Assembly (NCBI GenBank): GCA_903901395.1
Contig: CAIUQW010000129.1
Coordinates: 1 to 9,879, forward strand
Source of the DNA: an uncultured Chlorobiales bacterium
GTDB taxonomy: Bacteria > Bacteroidota > Chlorobiia > Chlorobiales > Chlorobiaceae
Length of the DNA stretch: 9,879 nucleotides
Reading direction: 5' to 3'
Positions 6,298 through 9,879 of the stretch are shown in pieces. The stretch's first letter is position 1; each line of letters begins with the position of its first letter. Under the pieces are notes generated by a model that made no database searches, was not told the origin of the DNA, and saw nothing but the letters and a program-made list of their open reading frames with translations. A program made the translations under genes and the position numbers.

Positions 6298-7169
6298 AGA
6301 AGAGTTCGATACAGCTTTTACTCCCGACACTGTCCGATCATCGAAAAACCCTGACCACCCTGCTCGCCGGTTTGCTTCTCATGCTGTCGCAACCAGCCCT
6401 GGGAGGAAACACTGCGCTGAAAGTCAATGAAAACGCCGCGCTCGACGCCGCCGATCAGGCGTTCAAATCGCTTCGTTACGAAGAGGCCGATTCGCTCTAC
6501 AATACGATGCTCCAGAGCGGCAAGGAAACAGCTGATCTCTACTGGAAGCTCGCGCGGTTGAACATCAGCATCGCAGAATCGTACGAGCCGGACGAAACCG
6601 CCAGACGGATGCCCTATTACGCCAAAGCTGTGGAGTGTGCGCAGAAATCGGTGCAGCTTGACCCCAACAATGCCAGCGCGCACACCTGGCTTGCCGCTGC
6701 TCTGGCTCTGAAAGCGGATAAAATCGGCTCGAAAGAGAAGGTGCGACGGGCTGCGGAGATCAAGAAGGAGCTGCACAGAGCGCTTGAACTGAACCCGCAC
6801 GACGATGTGGCCTGGTCGATGCTCGGCTCGTACAACTATCAGGTGTCGAAAATCGGCTGGTTCAGCCGTATGGTGGGCAACGCCGTCATAGGCGGAATGC
6901 CGGAAGGCAACCGGCTTGAGGCTGAAAAAGATTTCAAGAAAGCGATCACTCTCAATCCGAGAGTCATCAGGCACTACCACGAACTGGCGCTGATCTACCT
7001 TGAGGAGAACAGAAAGCAGGAAGCGCTGAACATCCTGCGAGCAGCCGTAACCAAACCGGTGCTTATGAAAAGCGACACGCGGCGGCTGAAAGAGATCAAG
7101 CTGTTAATCGCCAAGCTGACGAAAGAACTTGAAGAACCGCGAGTTAGTAATGAATTTAACTCGTTTTAA
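6294..7169 (+). CDS. Exported TPR protein resembling the RMDN family
   Basis: 291 residues from the ATG at 6294, which overlaps the preceding stop as ATGA; an ATG nine bases earlier (6285) is possible. The N-terminus begins MKKSS and has a hydrophobic stretch (TLLAGLLLMLSQPALG) at about 20-37, with a likely signal-peptidase site near ALGG; no lipobox Cys is seen. The mature part is helical TPR repeats: about 48-75 (ADQAFKSLRYEEADSLYNTM), 109-137 (YAKAVECAQKSVQLDPNNASAHTWL), 157-184 (ELHRALELNPHDDVAWSMLGSYNY) and 213-247 (DFKKAITLNPRVIRHYHELAL). The block with IKKELHRALELNP, a Tyr/Val-rich segment, GWFSRMVGNAVIGGMP and the following repeat resembles the RMDN (regulator of microtubule dynamics) TPR domain and its bacterial relatives. 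This is recognition, not a search result. It is probably a periplasmic or membrane-anchored scaffold acting with the DoxX-family protein. Confidence 0.8.
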   Translation: MKKSSIQLLLPTLSDHRKTLTTLLAGLLLMLSQPALGGNTALKVNENAALDAADQAFKSLRYEEADSLYNTMLQSGKETADLYWKLARLNISIAESYEPDETARRMPYYAKAVECAQKSVQLDPNNASAHTWLAAALALKADKIGSKEKVRRAAEIKKELHRALELNPHDDVAWSMLGSYNYQVSKIGWFSRMVGNAVIGGMPEGNRLEAEKDFKKAITLNPRVIRHYHELALIYLEENRKQEALNILRAAVTKPVLMKSDTRRLKEIKLLIAKLTKELEEPRVSNEFNSF

Positions 7170-7171
7170 AA

Positions 7172-7217
7172 GATCGGTCAGATCAGCCTGATCAGTTTGA
7201 TCTGACCGATCATTTTT
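7172..7217. terminator. Bidirectional terminator shared by the TPR gene and aroQ
   Basis: A perfect 14-bp inverted repeat (7172-7185 with 7198-7211) encloses 12 bases that contain CTGATCAG at the exact dyad, so the stem can nearly close down to a GATC tetraloop. On the plus strand it is followed by five T (7213-7217); on the minus strand the flanking AAAA (7168-7171) gives four T. It begins three bases after the TPR stop, and its T-run overlaps the aroQ stop codon at 7216-7218. GATC occurs five times with exact 9-base spacing. Confidence 0.9.
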
Positions 7218-7653
7218 AACCCCGCCCAAGGATCGCCCTCACGCCAAGATGGTAGCTCTCGACGCCGAAACCGGCGATCACGCCAGCGCAGACCACGGAG
7301 ATCACCGATTTGTGGCGGAACTCTTCGCGCTTGTGCACATTGGAGAGGTGTACCTCGACCACGGGCGTTTTGATCGAGCTGATGGCGTCGCGCAGGGCGA
7401 TAGAATAGTGCGTGAACGCGCCCGCATTGAGCACGACGCCCGCAAAGCCGCCACGATCTTCGATTTCGAAAAGCTTCTCAATAAGCGCACCCTCGTACTC
7501 CGACTGGTAAAACTCGAACCTCACCTCTGGAAACGCCTCGGCGATACCGCGATTGATGTCATCAAGCGTGAGGCTGCCGTAGATTTCCGGCTCGCGCTTT
7601 CCGAGACGCGAAAGATTTGGCCCGTTCATGACCAGAATAGTGGTCGCGCTCAT
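7216..7653 (-). CDS. aroQ: 3-dehydroquinate dehydratase, type II
   Basis: Cytoplasmic shikimate-pathway enzyme that removes water from 3-dehydroquinate to give 3-dehydroshikimate. It has 145 residues, the usual size of the dodecameric type II form. Visible motifs: NGPNLSRLGKREPEIYG with catalytic Tyr25; FYQSEYEGALI; LNAGAFTHYS with Asn76; and EVHLSNVHKREEFRHKS with general-acid His102 and Arg113. The usual Asn of the QSN motif is Glu here (E52), a mild deviation that should be checked in relatives. The ATG at 7653 has GGAG six bases upstream, and NGPN begins at residue 10 as expected. It follows hslU by 18 bases, so it is probably the last gene of the rpoN-hslVU transcript. Its stop codon lies within the T-run of the shared terminator. 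Confidence 0.97.
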   Translation of the reverse strand: MSATTILVMNGPNLSRLGKREPEIYGSLTLDDINRGIAEAFPEVRFEFYQSEYEGALIEKLFEIEDRGGFAGVVLNAGAFTHYSIALRDAISSIKTPVVEVHLSNVHKREEFRHKSVISVVCAGVIAGFGVESYHLGVRAILGRG

Positions 7654-7659
7654 GGGTAG

Positions 7660-7663
7660 CTCC
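7660..7663 (-). promoter_or_regulatory. Ribosome binding site of aroQ
   Basis: Read on the minus strand, GGAG lies six bases before the aroQ ATG at 7653 and within the 18-base gap after hslU. It supports this start. Confidence 0.6.
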
Positions 7664-7671
7664 GGTTTGGC

Positions 7672-9168
7672 TTAAAGGATATACTGGCTCAGATCCCTGT
7701 CGGCGACCACCTTGCCGAGTTTTTCGCGTACCTTCTCGGCGTCGATGACCACCTTGTTTCCGGCAATGGTGCCGTCGGTGAGCATCTCCGGGACACCGAA
7801 CATCAGTTCTTCGAGGAGGTTGGTCAGAATCGTATGCAAGCGCCTCGCACCGATGTTTTCGACCGTTTCGTTCACCTTGGCCGCCGTTCGGGCGATTTCG
7901 CGGATCGCCTCGTCGGTGAATTCGAGATCGATCTGTTCGGTTTCGAGCATCGCGCGGTACTGCTTGATGAGCGCGTTTCGCGGCTGGGTCAGAATCAGGT
8001 AGAAATCCTCCTCGGTGAGGCTCTTCAGTTCAACCCTGATCGGGAAACGCCCCTGAAGCTCAGGAATCAGGTCGGACGGCCTCGCCACGTGGAACGCGCC
8101 CGAAGCGATGAAGAGCACGTGGTCGGTCTTGACGACGCCGTACTTGGTCGCCACTGTCGAGCCTTCGACGATAGGCAGGAGGTCGCGCTGCACGCCCTCG
8201 CGACTTACGTCGGGGCCTTTGCCGCCCGCGCCGGTGGTGGGTGCGGCGATCTTGTCGATCTCGTCGATGAAGACGATGCCCGACTCCTCGACCTTGCGGA
8301 GCGCCTCCTTGACGACGGCGTCCATGTCGATGAGCTTTTGCACCTCCTCCTGTTCGAGCAGCTTGCGCGCTTCGGCGATGGTGAGGCGGCGCTTTTTCTT
8401 CTTCTTCGGCATCCCGCTCATGAGGTCCTGCATGATGCCGCCGATCTCCTCCATCTGCCCGAGCGGGCCGAAAATCTGCATCATGCCGCCCGGCCCGTCG
8501 CTGGTGGTCTCCATCTCGATCTGGCGATCATCCATCCGGCCACTGCGCAGCCGTTCGAGCATCTTCTGGCGGCTTTTGCGGTTGACTTCGCGTTCGAGAT
8601 TCTTCTCATTGACGACCTCGGCGTCACCCGAAACAACCACAGCCTCCTCCTCTTCACCGGAGCGCTCGGACTCTTCGACGCCGCTGACGGGAGGCAAGAG
8701 AATGTCGAGCAGGCGCTCCTCGACGAGCAGGGCCGCCTTTTCGCGCACCTCCTCTGATTTCTCGCTCCGCACCATCGCCACGGATTGCTCCACGAGGTCG
8801 CGGATCATCGACTCGACGTCGCGCCCCACGTAGCCAACCTCGGTGAACTTCGACGCCTCGACCTTCACGAATGGCGCTCGTGCCAGCTTGGCGAGTCGGC
8901 GGGCGATCTCGGTCTTGCCGACGCCGGTCGGACCGATCATGATGATGTTGTTCGGCATGATTTCGTCACGCAGCTCCTCGCTCACGTTCTGGCGGCGAAG
9001 CCGGTTGCGCAGGGCGATGGCCACCGATTTCTTGGCATCCTTCTGGCCGATGATGTATTTGTCGAGCTGCTCGACGATCTGCGTCGGCGTGAACTGCTCC
9101 TTGTCGATGAGCTTCACCGGAGAAGCCTGGGGTTCATCCGGCTGGGTCATATCCTGATCGTTGTTCAT
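7672..9168 (-). CDS. hslU: ATP-dependent protease ATPase subunit HslU (ClpY)
   Basis: AAA+ unfoldase that forms a hexamer, feeds substrates into HslV and activates it; cytoplasmic. It has 498 residues, against about 443 in E. coli. In order: N-domain ([22 protein letters not shown]); Walker A GPTGVGKT at 79-86; pore motif GYVGRD at 112-117; an enlarged intermediate domain about 120-285, with an acidic insert ([12 protein letters not shown]) near 165-176, a Gly/Met-rich part, then a Lys run at 255-259; Walker [12 protein letters not shown] from 297; the sensor and arginine-finger region ([12 protein letters not shown]); and a C-terminus ending DRDLSQYIL, the tail that inserts into HslV. The extra length is all in the intermediate domain. 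The ATG at 9168 has no obvious ribosome site; M7 is an alternative. hslV lies 41 bases upstream. Confidence 0.98.
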   Translation of the reverse strand: MNNDQDMTQPDEPQASPVKLIDKEQFTPTQIVEQLDKYIIGQKDAKKSVAIALRNRLRRQNVSEELRDEIMPNNIIMIGPTGVGKTEIARRLAKLARAPFVKVEASKFTEVGYVGRDVESMIRDLVEQSVAMVRSEKSEEVREKAALLVEERLLDILLPPVSGVEESERSGEEEEAVVVSGDAEVVNEKNLEREVNRKSRQKMLERLRSGRMDDRQIEMETTSDGPGGMMQIFGPLGQMEEIGGIMQDLMSGMPKKKKKRRLTIAEARKLLEQEEVQKLIDMDAVVKEALRKVEESGIVFIDEIDKIAAPTTGAGGKGPDVSREGVQRDLLPIVEGSTVATKYGVVKTDHVLFIASGAFHVARPSDLIPELQGRFPIRVELKSLTEEDFYLILTQPRNALIKQYRAMLETEQIDLEFTDEAIREIARTAAKVNETVENIGARRLHTILTNLLEELMFGVPEMLTDGTIAGNKVVIDAEKVREKLGKVVADRDLSQYIL

Positions 9169-9209
9169 TGAGTTGAGTTCGGGGTTTTATAAATGTGGTC
9201 GCCGCGCGG

Positions 9210-9755
9210 TCACAACGTTTCGATGACAATGTGGTCGTTGGTGTAGATGCAGATGTCGGCGGCGGTTTGCAGGCTTTCGCGGACGATCTCCTCGGCGGAG
9301 AGCGTGGTGTGCTTGACGAGCGACCGCGCGGCGGCCAGCGCGTACATGCTGCCGCTTCCGATGGCCACGATGCCGTCCTCCGGCTCTATGACGTCGCCCG
9401 TGCCGGAGATGATGAGCGCCTTGTCCTGGCTCACGATGGCGAGCATCGCTTCGAGACGGCGCAAGTATTTGTCGGTGCGCCAGTCTTTCGCGAGTTCCAC
9501 GGCGGCGCGGTCGAGCTTGCCGCTGTAGGCTTCAAGCTTCGACTCGAAACGGTCGAGCAGCGTGAGCGCGTCGGCGGTGGCTCCGGCGAATCCGGCAATG
9601 AACTTGCCCTGGTAGAGGCGGCGGATTTTACGGGTAGAGTGCTTCATCACGGTGGCGCCGAGCGTCATCTGGCCGTCGCTGCCAAGCGCGGCTTTGCCAT
9701 CTTTGATGAGGCCAATGACCGTGGTCGAACGTATCTGCGGTTTTTCGTAACCCAT
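9210..9755 (-). CDS. hslV: ATP-dependent protease proteolytic subunit HslV (ClpQ)
   Basis: Threonine protease of the proteasome beta-subunit type; two hexamers stack and are capped by HslU. It has 181 residues. Aligned by eye with the E. coli enzyme, catalytic Thr1 is Thr11 here ([11 protein letters not shown]). The supporting Asp (mature 17) is D27 in GSDGQ, and the Lys (mature 33) is K43 in [52 protein letters not shown] and [15 protein letters not shown] are all standard. The ATG at 9755 is the only start between an in-frame stop four codons upstream and Thr11, so residues 1-10 must be removed to expose the threonine. In E. coli only the Met is removed. There is no ribosome site upstream. 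It lies 22 bases after rpoN and 41 before hslU, so the three are probably co-transcribed. Confidence 0.98.
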   Translation of the reverse strand: MGYEKPQIRSTTVIGLIKDGKAALGSDGQMTLGATVMKHSTRKIRRLYQGKFIAGFAGATADALTLLDRFESKLEAYSGKLDRAAVELAKDWRTDKYLRRLEAMLAIVSQDKALIISGTGDVIEPEDGIVAIGSGSMYALAAARSLVKHTTLSAEEIVRESLQTAADICIYTNDHIVIETL

Positions 9756-9777
9756 GGAATCGTAAGCTTAATAATGA

Positions 9778-9879
9778 TTAACCTATTTTTTTCCTTAATC
9801 TTGCAACTGGAATTTGCATTTGTTCACGGTATTTTGCAACCGTGCGCCGGGCAATTTTCACCCCTTTTTCGCCAAGCAG
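9778..9879 (-). CDS. rpoN: RNA polymerase sigma-54 factor, C-terminal end (partial)
   Basis: Only the last 33 codons and the stop are in the window; the gene continues beyond 9879. The translation begins LLGEKGVKIARRT and contains the RpoN box ARRTVAKYRE (9823-9852), the signature that contacts the -24 element of sigma-54 promoters, then ends IPVARLRKKIG. This is the normal end of RpoN, so the gene is cut by the window edge and shows no damage. Sigma-54 directs transcription of genes that need an enhancer-binding ATPase. hslV follows after 22 bases. Confidence 0.93.
   Translation of the reverse strand: MLGEKGVKIARRTVAKYREQMQIPVARLRKKIG

Noticed and set aside
7834..8757. Plus-strand open frame of 307 codons
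   Set aside because: It is antisense to hslU, rich in Asp, Leu, Arg and His with no family motif. It is a shadow frame.

Overview
The window looks like chromosomal core-genome DNA from a green sulfur bacterium (Chlorobiota), most likely Chlorobaculum or Chlorobium. That assignment rests on the overall character of the proteins, the moderately high GC content of the genes with AT-rich gaps, and the scarcity of clear Shine-Dalgarno sites. It was made by recognition, not by a database search. There is no tRNA, rRNA, CRISPR array, insertion sequence or phage gene.

Left part, about 1-3134. A small winged-helix regulator on the minus strand diverges from a plus-strand group: rlmN (dual-specificity rRNA/tRNA adenine-C2 methyltransferase), an unrecognised 255-residue protein with a low-complexity Ala/Pro/Lys tail, and adk (adenylate kinase). 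A strong intrinsic terminator closes the group at 3102-3134.

Middle part, about 3135-7169. priA (replication-restart helicase) follows a strongly pyrimidine-rich leader. After 94 bases comes a two-gene unit: a four-helix DoxX-family membrane protein, and an exported TPR protein whose C-terminal half resembles the RMDN family. The stop of the first overlaps the start of the second as ATGA.

Right part, 7170-9879, minus strand. The order of transcription is rpoN (only the last 33 codons, with an intact RpoN box), hslV, hslU, aroQ. The gaps are 22, 41 and 18 bases, so this is probably one operon. HslV and HslU form the two-component ATP-dependent protease, and AroQ makes 3-dehydroshikimate in the aromatic pathway. 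The plus-strand TPR gene and the minus-strand aroQ converge on one hairpin that fills the gap between their stop codons and can terminate both directions.

I see no undescribed multi-gene system here. The points most worth checking are: the terminator with five GATC sites exactly 9 bases apart; an AT-rich, synonymously shifted patch inside rlmN that carries a perfect TATAAT; the unrecognised protein between rlmN and adk; the DoxX/RMDN-like TPR pair; and an HslV that cannot start at its catalytic threonine and so must lose a ten-residue propeptide.
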